Shown here piece by piece: positions 6,938-13,753 of a DNA stretch of 19,653 nt (position 1 is the stretch's first letter; the number at the start of each line of letters is the position of its first letter). The DNA comes from Bacillota bacterium. Lineage in GTDB: Bacteria > Bacillota_E > Symbiobacteriia > Symbiobacteriales > Symbiobacteriaceae. The notes under the pieces were generated by a model. It was given only the letters and a program-made list of their open reading frames with translations. It was not told where the DNA came from and did no database searches. Location: positions 1 to 19,653 of the forward strand of contig QGVE01000043.1 of assembly GCA_003242675.1 (NCBI GenBank), written 5' to 3'. The position numbers and the translations under genes were made by a program.

Positions 6938-7255
6938 ATGTGGGAAAACATCCTGGCCTCCTCGATCGTGATGCTGGTCTTCGTGATGGGGACGCTGGGG
7001 ATCTACTATGTCCTGAGCGCCCGGGGGCTGAGGAAGCGCCGGGAGCATTTCGCCAGGCTCCACCAGCGGCTGGCCCCGGGTCAGCTCGTCGAGCTCGCCT
7101 GCGGCATCTACGGCACAACCGTCTCGGTGGGCAAGGACACAGTGGACATCCGGGTGAAATCGGGAGCCGTGATGACGGTCTCTCGTTACGCCATCTCAGC
7201 GATCATCAGCGAGGAGGAGCATCATGCCGAACATCGTGTTGACCCGCATCGATAA
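6938..7255 (+). CDS. YajC-like single-span membrane protein of the PTS operon
   Basis: A 105-residue protein with an N-terminal membrane segment (about 6-27: ILASSIVMLVFVMGTLGIYYVL). A basic stretch (RGLRKRREHFARLHQRL) follows, then a small beta-rich domain (PGQLVELACGIYGTTVSVGKDTVDIRVKSGAVMTVSRYAISAII). This is the layout of YajC, the SecDF-associated accessory protein, where the corresponding domain reads similarly. YajC-like paralogues sit inside some mannose-family PTS operons of Firmicutes; their job there is unknown to me. The start follows GGGGAGGGG. Its 3' end overlaps the EIIB start by 32 bases, which implies translational coupling. Sec-related secretion work is unlikely from this context. 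Confidence 0.75.
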   Translation: MWENILASSIVMLVFVMGTLGIYYVLSARGLRKRREHFARLHQRLAPGQLVELACGIYGTTVSVGKDTVDIRVKSGAVMTVSRYAISAIISEEEHHAEHRVDPHR

Positions 7256-7700
7256 CCGCCTGATCCACGGTCAGGTGGCGACCCTGTGGTGCTCGTCGGT
7301 GGGTGCCAACCTCATCCTCGTCGCCAACGACGCGGTCGCCAACGACAAGCTGCGCCAGCAACTGATGGACATGGCGGCCCCGGCGGGCGTCGAGACCCGG
7401 TATTTCACGATCGAGAAGACCATCAACGTGATCCACAAGGCGTCACCGCGCCAGAAGATTTTCCTCATCTGCGAGACTCCTGCAGACGTCGTGAAGCTGG
7501 TGGAAGGGGGTGTGCCGATCAAGAAGGTCAATATCGGGAACATGCACATGGCTGAAGGCAAGAGGCAGGTAGCGACGACGGTGGCGGTCGACGACAACGA
7601 CGTGGCGGCGTTCAGGCGGCTGCAGGAGCTCGGGGTGGAGCTGGAAATCCGGCGCGTTCCGACGACTCCGCCCGAGGACATCTCAAAGCTGTTCCGGTAA
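7224..7700 (+). CDS. PTS mannose-family EIIB
   Basis: A 158-residue EIIB of the mannose family (agaB/agaV/levE relatives). The phosphorylated residue is His15 in RIDNRLIHGQVATLW, which matches the family signature. The later blocks VANDAVANDKLRQQLM and KKVNIGNMHMAEGKRQV also fit. It takes phosphate from EIIA and gives it to the sugar entering through IIC/IID. The ATG follows GAGGAGGAG and lies inside the end of the YajC-like gene. Confidence 0.94.
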   Translation: MPNIVLTRIDNRLIHGQVATLWCSSVGANLILVANDAVANDKLRQQLMDMAAPAGVETRYFTIEKTINVIHKASPRQKIFLICETPADVVKLVEGGVPIKKVNIGNMHMAEGKRQVATTVAVDDNDVAAFRRLQELGVELEIRRVPTTPPEDISKLFR

Positions 7701-7731
7701 CCCGTGATGCCGGAGGAGGCGAGTCTCGCAC

Positions 7732-8538
7732 ATGGACATTAGCTTCATTCAAGTCCTGCTGGTGTTCGTGGTGACGTTCATCGCGGCCATCGACCAGTTC
7801 AACTTCCTGGAGTCCCTGTACCAGCCGATCGTCATGGGTCCCGTGATCGGTGCGATCCTCGGGGACGTCCAGACCGGCCTGATCGTCGGCGGCACCTACC
7901 AGCTGATGACGATCGGCAACATGCCGGTCGGCGGCGCGCAGCCGCCCAACCCGGTGATCGGCGGCATCATGGCGACGGTGCTGGCGATCTCGCTGGGCCT
8001 GGATCCGAACGCTGCCGTTGCCGCTGCCATCCCGTTCTCGCTGCTCGGCCAGTACGCCGTAACCATGATCTTCACGATCATGTCGCCGGTGATGGCGTAC
8101 GCCGACCGGGCGGCGGAGGAAGCCAACCCGCGGAAGATCGCCTGGATCAACTACGGCGCCATGGGCTTCCTCGGCCTGGTGTTTGGCATCATCGTGACCC
8201 TGTTCTTCGTGGGCGGCGCCACCTTTGGGAGCACGGTGGTCAATGCGATCCCGGCGTGGCTCATGAGCGGCCTCAGCGCAGCCGGCGGCATGATGCGCTA
8301 CGTCGGCTTCGCCATCCTGCTGAAGGTGATGGTCTCCCGCGAGATGTGGGGCTTCTACTTCATGGGCTTCGCCCTGGCGAACCTGCTGGCGAGCATCCCG
8401 CAGCTCAGCGGTTCGGCCCTGCTCCTGCTGGCCCTGATCGGCTTCGCATTCGCCTACTGGGACTACCAGCAGCAGACGGCGCTGAAGGCGGCCGGTGCTC
8501 AGGGCGGCAATGGCGGAGGTGACGAAGATGGCATTTAA
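7732..8538 (+). CDS. PTS mannose-family EIIC (sugar channel)
   Basis: A 268-residue polytopic protein of the mannose/sorbose IIC family, which with IID forms the sugar-translocating membrane complex. Family features visible are AIDQFNFLESLYQPIVMGPVIGAILGD near residues 20-45 and GGTYQLMTIGNMPVGGAQPPNP near 53-75. The C-terminal cytoplasmic tail is short and ends in a Gly/Asp-rich run. GGAGGAGG lies about 12 bases before the ATG, slightly far. The gene overlaps the IID start by 11 bases. Confidence 0.93.
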   Translation: MDISFIQVLLVFVVTFIAAIDQFNFLESLYQPIVMGPVIGAILGDVQTGLIVGGTYQLMTIGNMPVGGAQPPNPVIGGIMATVLAISLGLDPNAAVAAAIPFSLLGQYAVTMIFTIMSPVMAYADRAAEEANPRKIAWINYGAMGFLGLVFGIIVTLFFVGGATFGSTVVNAIPAWLMSGLSAAGGMMRYVGFAILLKVMVSREMWGFYFMGFALANLLASIPQLSGSALLLLALIGFAFAYWDYQQQTALKAAGAQGGNGGGDEDGI

Positions 8539-9565
8539 CATCCCGGAGCGGTACAAGGATCTGACCCCGGCTGAACCGCTGGACAACAAGACCCTGAACC
8601 TGATGGCCTGGCGCTCGGTCTTCCTGCAGGCGTCGTTCAACTACGAGCGCATGCAGTCGGCCGGCTGGCTCTATTCGATCCTCCCCGGGCTGCTGAAGAT
8701 CCACAAGAACAAGGACGACCTGGCGGCCTCGATGGCCCACAACCTGGAGTTCTTCAACACCCACCCGTTCCTGGTCACCTTCGTGATGGGCATCGTGCTC
8801 TCGTTGGAGCAGAGCAAGGCCGACATCCAGACCATCCGTGCGGTCCGGGTGTCCGCGATGGGCCCGCTGGGCGGCATCGGCGACGCGATCTTCTGGTTCA
8901 CCCTGGTGCCGATCGCCGCCGGCATCACCTCCAACATGGCCCTCACCGGGAACATCGCCGCCCCCTTCGTCTTCCTCCTGATCTTCAACGCCGTTCAGTT
9001 CTTGGTGCGTTTCGGGCTCATGCACTGGTCGTACAGACTGGGCACCGATGCCATCCGGATCCTGACCGCCAACGCCAAGCAGTTCACCCGTGCCGCCAGC
9101 ATCCTGGGCGTCTTCGTGGTCGGCGCGCTGACCTGCCTGTACGGCGGCACGAAGGTGAACATCCACATCCCCAACGGCTCGACCTTCGAGGCCAGGGCGA
9201 TCACGACCGTCGTCAAGGCCGACGAGCTGGACCGCTTCAAGGAGCAGCTCTACGTGCTGGACGAAAGCGGCAACGTGGTGCTCGACGAGTCCGGCCAGCC
9301 GACCCTGGCCGCGGGCGCCAGCATCCGGCAGCTCGCCAACGGCGACTACCAGATCACCTACAACGAGTACGACGAGGTGCCGGTGACGATCAACATCCAG
9401 GAGATCCTGGACGGCATCGTCCCGAAGCTGATCCCGCTCACGCTGACCCTGTTCATCTACTTCATGTTCGTCAAGAAGGGCTGGACGCCCCTCAAGGCGA
9501 TCGGCTTCCTGCTCCTCCTCGGCCTGGTCGGCTCCGGCTTCGGCATCTGGCCGTCGATCTGGTAG
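8528..9565 (+). CDS. PTS mannose-family EIID with an enlarged loop
   Basis: The 345-residue product carries the IID core: WRSVFLQASFNYERMQSAGW (28-47), HPFLVTFVMGIVLSLEQSK (79-97), MGPLGGIGDAIFWFTLVPI (111-129), and the C-terminal IQEILDGIVPKLIPL (290-304). IID members are usually about 260-305 residues. The extra length lies between the membrane segments at about 191-207 and 301-315, where residues 215-285 form a polar insert with the tandem repeat VLDESGNV/VLDESGQP (243-258). The start is ATG 8528 with GGAGGTGA five bases upstream; an upstream in-frame start at 8495 lies within EIIC and lacks such a site. It is the last gene of the operon, followed by a stem-loop. Confidence 0.92.
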   Translation: MAFNIPERYKDLTPAEPLDNKTLNLMAWRSVFLQASFNYERMQSAGWLYSILPGLLKIHKNKDDLAASMAHNLEFFNTHPFLVTFVMGIVLSLEQSKADIQTIRAVRVSAMGPLGGIGDAIFWFTLVPIAAGITSNMALTGNIAAPFVFLLIFNAVQFLVRFGLMHWSYRLGTDAIRILTANAKQFTRAASILGVFVVGALTCLYGGTKVNIHIPNGSTFEARAITTVVKADELDRFKEQLYVLDESGNVVLDESGQPTLAAGASIRQLANGDYQITYNEYDEVPVTINIQEILDGIVPKLIPLTLTLFIYFMFVKKGWTPLKAIGFLLLLGLVGSGFGIWPSIW

Positions 9566-9584
9566 CACGACCGGGGGAAGCGCT

Positions 9585-9618
9585 GAGCCCCCGCCAGTCG
9601 GAGAACTGGCGGGGGCTC
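9585..9618 (+). terminator. Terminator-like stem-loop after the PTS operon
   Basis: GAGCCCCCGCCAGT (9585-9598) pairs without mismatch with ACTGGCGGGGGCTC (9605-9618) across a six-base loop. The following GTGTTGTTG is only partly T-rich, so termination may be incomplete. It separates the PTS operon from the convergent lipoate ligase gene. Confidence 0.7.
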
Positions 9619-9639
9619 GTGTTGTTGGGCAGGAGCCGC

Positions 9640-10623
9640 TCAGCCCCTGAGCAGCCGGGCCAGGTCCCGCGCGGTCATCCCGTGGATGTAGCGGCCCACG
9701 TCCAGCGGCTCCAGGCTCTTCTCCAGGTTGTCGTCCAGGGGCAGCCCCACCAGAGCGGCCTCCAGCTCCGACAGCTCCCCGCTGCCGAAGAAGTCGCCGT
9801 AGATCTTCACGCCCTTGATGCGCCCCCGCTCCGCCTGGAGGTAGACGGTCACCAGGCCGAAGTCGAACCGCTCCTCCAGCCGCATGTCGTACGCGGGCGA
9901 GGCCCCGTAGTTCCACTCCCAGGTGGCGTACTTCTCGTCCCGGAGCCGCCTGACCTCAGCCAGCTGCTCCGGGGTGAGGTCCATCGGCTCCAGCCCCTCG
10001 GCCTCGAAGATGTAGCTCTTCAGCAGGGACTTGAACTCCTCCATGGTGATGGGCCGGGGGGCGTGGGCGTTGATCGTCGTCACGCGGCTGCGCACCGACT
10101 TCACGCCCTTGGACTGGAACTTGGCCTCCCGGACCTTCAGGGCGTTCACCACCACGTCCAGGTTGGAGTCGAGCATGATGCACCCGTGGTGCAGGATGCG
10201 GCCCCGCCGAACGTACTGCGCGTTGCCGCAGAACTTCTTGCCATCGATCGTCAGGTCGTTGCGGCCGGTGAACTCCGCCTTCACGCCCAGCTGCTCCAGC
10301 GTCTTGATGACCGGCAGCGTGAACACGGCGAAGTTGAAGTCCGGCGCCGCGTCCTTGTCCACGATGAAGGTGTAGTTGAGGTTGCCCTTGTCGTGGTAGA
10401 CCGCGCCGCCCCCGGAGAGCCGCCGCACCACCCGGATGCCGTGCTCCTCCACGTACCGCTGGTTGATCTCCTCGTAGGTGTTCTGGTGCCGGCCCACCAC
10501 GATGGTGTTCTCGTTCTGCCAGAGGATGAAGTAGGACTTCGTGGGGTCCATCTTCTCGAAGACGTATTCCTCGAAAGCCAGGTTGAAGTAAGGGTCCGTG
10601 CTGCCCGTCTCCAGATAGATCAT
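9640..10623 (-). CDS. lplA: Lipoate-protein ligase A
   Basis: A 327-residue enzyme that activates free lipoate with ATP and attaches it to lysines of lipoyl domains (2-oxoacid dehydrogenases, GcvH). Key features are the RRLSGGGAVYHD lipoate-binding loop (67-78), FTGRNDLTIDGKKFCGNAQ with the catalytic lysine at about Lys130, and the C-terminal accessory domain (about 245-327). The full two-domain layout matches LplA and not the single-domain LipM/LipL transferases. ATG 10623 has GAGAGGAG about nine bases upstream. No lipoylated-enzyme gene is adjacent, and I cannot identify its promoter. Confidence 0.93.
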   Translation of the reverse strand: MIYLETGSTDPYFNLAFEEYVFEKMDPTKSYFILWQNENTIVVGRHQNTYEEINQRYVEEHGIRVVRRLSGGGAVYHDKGNLNYTFIVDKDAAPDFNFAVFTLPVIKTLEQLGVKAEFTGRNDLTIDGKKFCGNAQYVRRGRILHHGCIMLDSNLDVVVNALKVREAKFQSKGVKSVRSRVTTINAHAPRPITMEEFKSLLKSYIFEAEGLEPMDLTPEQLAEVRRLRDEKYATWEWNYGASPAYDMRLEERFDFGLVTVYLQAERGRIKGVKIYGDFFGSGELSELEAALVGLPLDDNLEKSLEPLDVGRYIHGMTARDLARLLRG

Positions 10624-10847
10624 GCCGCTGAACTCCTCTCTGGTGACTCGCGCCGTTGCGGTCTTATCCTTTCCGATTCTCGCTCCGCCGCCTTGCCCCT
10701 CCTAAGCAGTGCTCCCTTTCCGCCGGGATCCCGGCCCTTTCGTATCAGGTTGCGCGCCGGAGATGGGCCCCTAGTCCGGCAACGGAACTAGACTTTCGCC
10801 TTGGTATCACCTTCAGGCGCAAAAGTAAGGCTGACGCCAAAGGCCAG
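10624..10847. other. Intergenic region between lplA and the yhf operon
   Basis: This 224-base divergent spacer holds no gene I can support. It contains the perfect 14-base palindrome GCCGGGATCCCGGC (10722-10735). It also holds a stem CTAGTCCG (10771-10778) / CGG-A-ACTAG (10783-10791) closed by a GCAA tetraloop with one bulge. I found no riboswitch consensus on either strand. A promoter for lplA should lie here but no hexamer pair stands out. Confidence 0.4.
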
Positions 10848-10877
10848 TTGACCATTCCAAATCTCCCAACGTATAAT
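10848..10877 (+). promoter_or_regulatory. Strong sigma-A promoter of the yhf operon
   Basis: TTGACC (10848-10853) and a perfect TATAAT (10872-10877) are separated by 18 bases. It is the best promoter match in the window and lies 38 bases before the first gene of the operon. Confidence 0.85.
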
Positions 10878-10878
10878 A

Positions 10879-10892
10879 TACAGGAAACTGTA
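10879..10892 (+). promoter_or_regulatory. Palindromic operator over the yhf transcription start
   Basis: TACAGGAAACTGTA is an inverted repeat of TACAG and CTGTA around GAAA. It begins two bases after the -10 box and covers the expected start near 10884, a typical repressor position. YhfZ, encoded in the operon, is the obvious candidate to bind it. Confidence 0.6.
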
Positions 10893-10914
10893 GATTGGAA
10901 GGGGGACATGTGGG

Positions 10915-11283
10915 ATGGTTCGCTTCGCCATCGGCGGCCAGGTCGAAAAAAAGAAAGTCGCCGATCTGGTCCGCCGGGTCGGTGGAGACGCGGTTCAGGT
11001 CACGGAAGCCAGCGACCTGGAGGCGGCCATGCAGGTGAAGGCCGGGAAGGCCGACTACTACCTGGGCGCCTGCCACACCGGTGGCGGTGGCCTCGCCATG
11101 GCCATCGCATTGCTCGGGAAGTCGCAGTGTCTGACGGTCTCCATGCCCGGCCGGCCACCCAACGAGGACGACATCCGCAACGCTGTCGCGGCCGGCGTGA
11201 AGGCGTTTGCCTTTACGGTCGATCACGCCGAAATGGCGGTGCCCATGATCGTCCGGGCGATCCTGGAAAGGAGTCAGGCGTGA
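10915..11283 (+). CDS. yhfU: YhfU-family protein (DUF2620)
   Basis: A 122-residue soluble protein of the DUF2620/YhfU family. The fit to E. coli YhfU is good across its length: a short N-terminal strand (VRFAIGGQ), DLEAAMQVKAGKADYYLGACHTGGGG (34-59), then a glycine-rich helix start and the C-terminal VDHAEMAVPMIVRAIL. The ACHTGGGG turn looks like a ligand or phosphate site. Biochemical function is not known to me. The start is ATG 10915 after AAGGGGG; an ATG at 10908 is out of frame. Its stop overlaps the start of yhfS, so the two are translationally coupled. Confidence 0.85.
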   Translation: MVRFAIGGQVEKKKVADLVRRVGGDAVQVTEASDLEAAMQVKAGKADYYLGACHTGGGGLAMAIALLGKSQCLTVSMPGRPPNEDDIRNAVAAGVKAFAFTVDHAEMAVPMIVRAILERSQA

Positions 11284-12380
11284 TGCCCCTGGTCACATAT
11301 CCCCTCCCCGCCCTGTCGGTGGAGGAGGCAGCGGCCCTGCAGTGGCGGCTAGTCGACCTGATCCACACCCACTTTGACGGCCACGCGATCCTGCAGGCTG
11401 GCGACCTGGGCGTGGTGCCCGGCCTGGGAAGGCCACGCACGACGGCCCGGGTCGAGCAGGTGCTCGCCGACTTCTTCGGTGCGGAGGCAGCCGCCCTGGT
11501 GCGCGGGGCAGGCACGGGCGCGATCCGGGCAGCTCTACAGGCCATCCCGGGCGCGAGGCGGATCCTGGTGCACCGGGCGCCGATCTACTCGACCACCCGC
11601 AGCACGATCGAAGCCATGCAACTGGAGGTGCTCCAGGCCGACTTCCACGACCGGGAGGAGCTGGCTCGAAAGGCCCCGGCGGCCGACGTTGCCCTCGTCC
11701 AGCACGCGCGACAGCGACTCGATGACCGATACGACCTGGGCGAGGTCATCCAAACCTTACGGGAGGCAGCCCCCGGCCTACCGATCATCACAGACGACAA
11801 CTATGCCGTCTGTAAGGTGCCCGCGATCGGCGTCCAACTTGGGGCGACGGCCTCGACCTTCTCGCTCTTTAAACTCCTGGGGCCGGAGGGCGTGGGGTGC
11901 GTCGTCGGCAAGGCAGATCTGGTGGAGCGCATCCACCACACCGCCTACTCCGGCGGAATGCAAGTCCAGGGCCCGGAGGCGATGGATGCGCTGCGGTCGC
12001 TGGTTTACGCCCCGGTAGCGCTCGCGCTACAGGCCCGGGTGGTCCAGGAGGTGGTGGATCGGCTCAACGCCGGGGAGGTTCCGGGCGTGGCCGCTGCTGC
12101 CGTGGCCAGCGCCCAATCCCGTGTCGCCCTGGTCCAGCTCCGCGAACCAATCGCCGACCGGGTTCTGGCTGTCGCCCCGCGGTTCGGCGCCGCCCCGTAC
12201 CCGGTAGGCGCCGAGTCCCGCTACGAGGTTTCGGCCATGTTCTACCGCGCTTCCGGCACATTGCTCGCGGACCGGCCGGATCTGGCCCCGTACCTCCTGC
12301 GAATCAACCCCATGCGTGCGGGGGCTGACACGGTGCTTCGTGTGCTCCGGCTGTCTGTGGATGCTGCAGGAAAGCAATAA
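11283..12380 (+). CDS. yhfS: YhfS-family PLP-dependent protein, fold type I
   Basis: The 365-residue product is a fold type I pyridoxal-phosphate protein related to the Cys/Met-metabolism and aminotransferase group. Visible features are RGAGTGAIR (74-82) as the cofactor phosphate loop, IITDDNYAV with Asp171/Asp172 for the pyridine nitrogen, and TFSLFKLLGPEG (192-203) with Lys197 as the Schiff-base lysine. It is about the size of E. coli YhfS. The reaction is unknown; elimination, transamination or aldol cleavage are all possible for the fold. The start is ATG 11283 (GTG 11280 in the same frame is an alternative), nine bases after AAAGGAG. A much longer frame reading from 10656 has no ribosome-binding site and crosses the operon promoter. 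Confidence 0.88.
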   Translation: MPLVTYPLPALSVEEAAALQWRLVDLIHTHFDGHAILQAGDLGVVPGLGRPRTTARVEQVLADFFGAEAAALVRGAGTGAIRAALQAIPGARRILVHRAPIYSTTRSTIEAMQLEVLQADFHDREELARKAPAADVALVQHARQRLDDRYDLGEVIQTLREAAPGLPIITDDNYAVCKVPAIGVQLGATASTFSLFKLLGPEGVGCVVGKADLVERIHHTAYSGGMQVQGPEAMDALRSLVYAPVALALQARVVQEVVDRLNAGEVPGVAAAAVASAQSRVALVQLREPIADRVLAVAPRFGAAPYPVGAESRYEVSAMFYRASGTLLADRPDLAPYLLRINPMRAGADTVLRVLRLSVDAAGKQ

Positions 12381-12394
12381 AGGAGAGATGTCGC

Positions 12395-13672
12395 GTGGAG
12401 ATCCTCCAGTTTGTGGTCGCGGCTCTCATGGGCGGCCTCGCGGCCTATCTGGCGCAGCAAGGCATCGCCGTCTTTAACGACGGCCTGCGCCCCCTGATGC
12501 CCGAGTTCCTCGAAGGGCGCATGAACCGCCGTGAACTTGCGCTGACCTCGTTCGCCCTCTGCTTCGGCCTGGTCATCGGTTTTGGCATTCCGTTCTCGCT
12601 TACCAGCCAGATCATTCTGATCCACAGCGTGTTCCTGGCCACCGACATCATCGGCACCTCCTCCCCCAACAAGTGGCTGGCCGCCGGCCTGGGCGCCCTC
12701 TGGGGCGTGCTGCTGACCATCGGCCTGCAGGCCGTGGTCGACCTCTTTGCCCTGCTTCCCGTCAACTTCCTCGACGCGCTGGGACAGGTCAGCTCGCCGA
12801 TCACGGCCGCCTTCGCCGTCTTCCCATCCCTGGCCGTCGCCCTGCATCACGGGTGGAAGAAGGGTGCGATCATCTTCGGCCTCCAGATGCTGGCCCGGCA
12901 GATCGTGGTGCAGATCAACCCCATCTCATTCGGCTCGTCCAAGATCAACCTGAACCCCGAAGGCACGGCCTTGGTAGTCGGCATGATTCTACTGCTATTG
13001 TTTGCCGCCCGTGAGAAGGCCGAAATCAGCGCCGAGGCCAGCCTGACGGCCGTCTTCTCCGACCGGGTGAAGCGGATTAAGTCGAACGTCGCCGTCCTCT
13101 CCATCATGGGGGCCCTCGTCGCTGCCGCCGCTAACCTGGGCGTGGTTGCTGGCGACCCCATCAGCCTGGGCCTCGCGGCGGAGGGGGCGATCACGGACGC
13201 CGGCATCGCCGCCCTGGCCCGCGGCATCGGCTTCATCCCGCTCGTAGCGACCACGGCGGTCGCCACCGGCGTCTACGGCCCCGTCGGCATGACCTTCGTC
13301 TTTGCCACCGGCTTCTTCTCGCCGCACTGGATCGTGGCCGCTATCCTCGGTGCCCTCATCATCTTCCTCGAGGTCATGCTGCTGGACGTGATCGCGCGGT
13401 TCCTCGACCGGTTCCCGGGCGTCCGGGCCGCAGGCGAGCACATCCGCACAGCCATGACCAAGGTGCTGGAGATCGCCTTGCTGGCGGGCAGCATGGTCGC
13501 CGGCAACGCAATGGCTCCGGGCCTGGGCTACTTCATCGTCGCGGCGGTCATCGTGCTGAACGAGGCGGCCGGCCTGCCGGTGAACCGCCTGGCCATCGGG
13601 CCCGTGGCCGCGATCCTCACCGGCATCCTGCTCAACCTCCTGAACGTCGTTACGCTCTTCACACCCTCCTGA
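12395..13672 (+). CDS. yhfT: YhfT-family membrane transporter
   Basis: A 425-residue polytopic membrane protein, with roughly ten or more hydrophobic spans. It matches E. coli YhfT in size and in landmarks such as YLAQQGIAVFNDGLRPLMPE (18-37), GIPFSLTSQIILIHS, and GTSSPNKWLAA. It is the only transporter in the operon, so it presumably imports the compound that the other Yhf enzymes use. The substrate is unknown. The start is GTG 12395 with AGGAGAG seven bases upstream. A GC-rich hairpin follows it, before yhfZ. Confidence 0.88.
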   Translation: MEILQFVVAALMGGLAAYLAQQGIAVFNDGLRPLMPEFLEGRMNRRELALTSFALCFGLVIGFGIPFSLTSQIILIHSVFLATDIIGTSSPNKWLAAGLGALWGVLLTIGLQAVVDLFALLPVNFLDALGQVSSPITAAFAVFPSLAVALHHGWKKGAIIFGLQMLARQIVVQINPISFGSSKINLNPEGTALVVGMILLLLFAAREKAEISAEASLTAVFSDRVKRIKSNVAVLSIMGALVAAAANLGVVAGDPISLGLAAEGAITDAGIAALARGIGFIPLVATTAVATGVYGPVGMTFVFATGFFSPHWIVAAILGALIIFLEVMLLDVIARFLDRFPGVRAAGEHIRTAMTKVLEIALLAGSMVAGNAMAPGLGYFIVAAVIVLNEAAGLPVNRLAIGPVAAILTGILLNLLNVVTLFTPS

Positions 13673-13705
13673 GATCGGGTGCACGATTCACAGTGGAGTA
13701 CCACG

Positions 13706-13733
13706 AGGGGGCGGGGCTCTTCCCCCGCCCCCT
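13706..13733 (+). other. Intra-operon GC hairpin between yhfT and yhfZ
   Basis: AGGGGGCGGGG (13706-13716) pairs perfectly with CCCCGCCCCCT (13723-13733) across the loop CTCTTC. There is no T-run; the yhfZ ribosome-binding site AGGAGGGA follows six bases later. It may weaken read-through or protect the upstream message, which would lower regulator expression relative to yhfUST. Confidence 0.6.
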
Positions 13734-13753
13734 GCATCAGGAGGGAACGGCAC

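Noticed and set aside
8405..9916. 503-codon open frame on the minus strand
   Set aside because: It is a shadow of EIIC, EIID and the end of lplA; it has no recognisable domain and passes through the stem-loop at 9585-9618.
9640..10623. lplA as part of either flanking operon
   Set aside because: It is on the minus strand, converges with the PTS operon and diverges from the yhf operon, so it stands alone.
10760..10847. Fluoride, GEMM or similar riboswitch upstream of yhfU
   Set aside because: Small matches (GGAGATGGG, GACGCCAAAGG) occur out of the required order. The stretch also lies upstream of the strong promoter and so is not in the yhf leader.
10656..11282. Long upstream extension of the yhfS reading frame
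   Set aside because: It crosses the TATAAT promoter and runs out of frame through yhfU, has no ribosome-binding site, and its translation is Arg/Pro-rich. The conserved YhfS start is at 11283.
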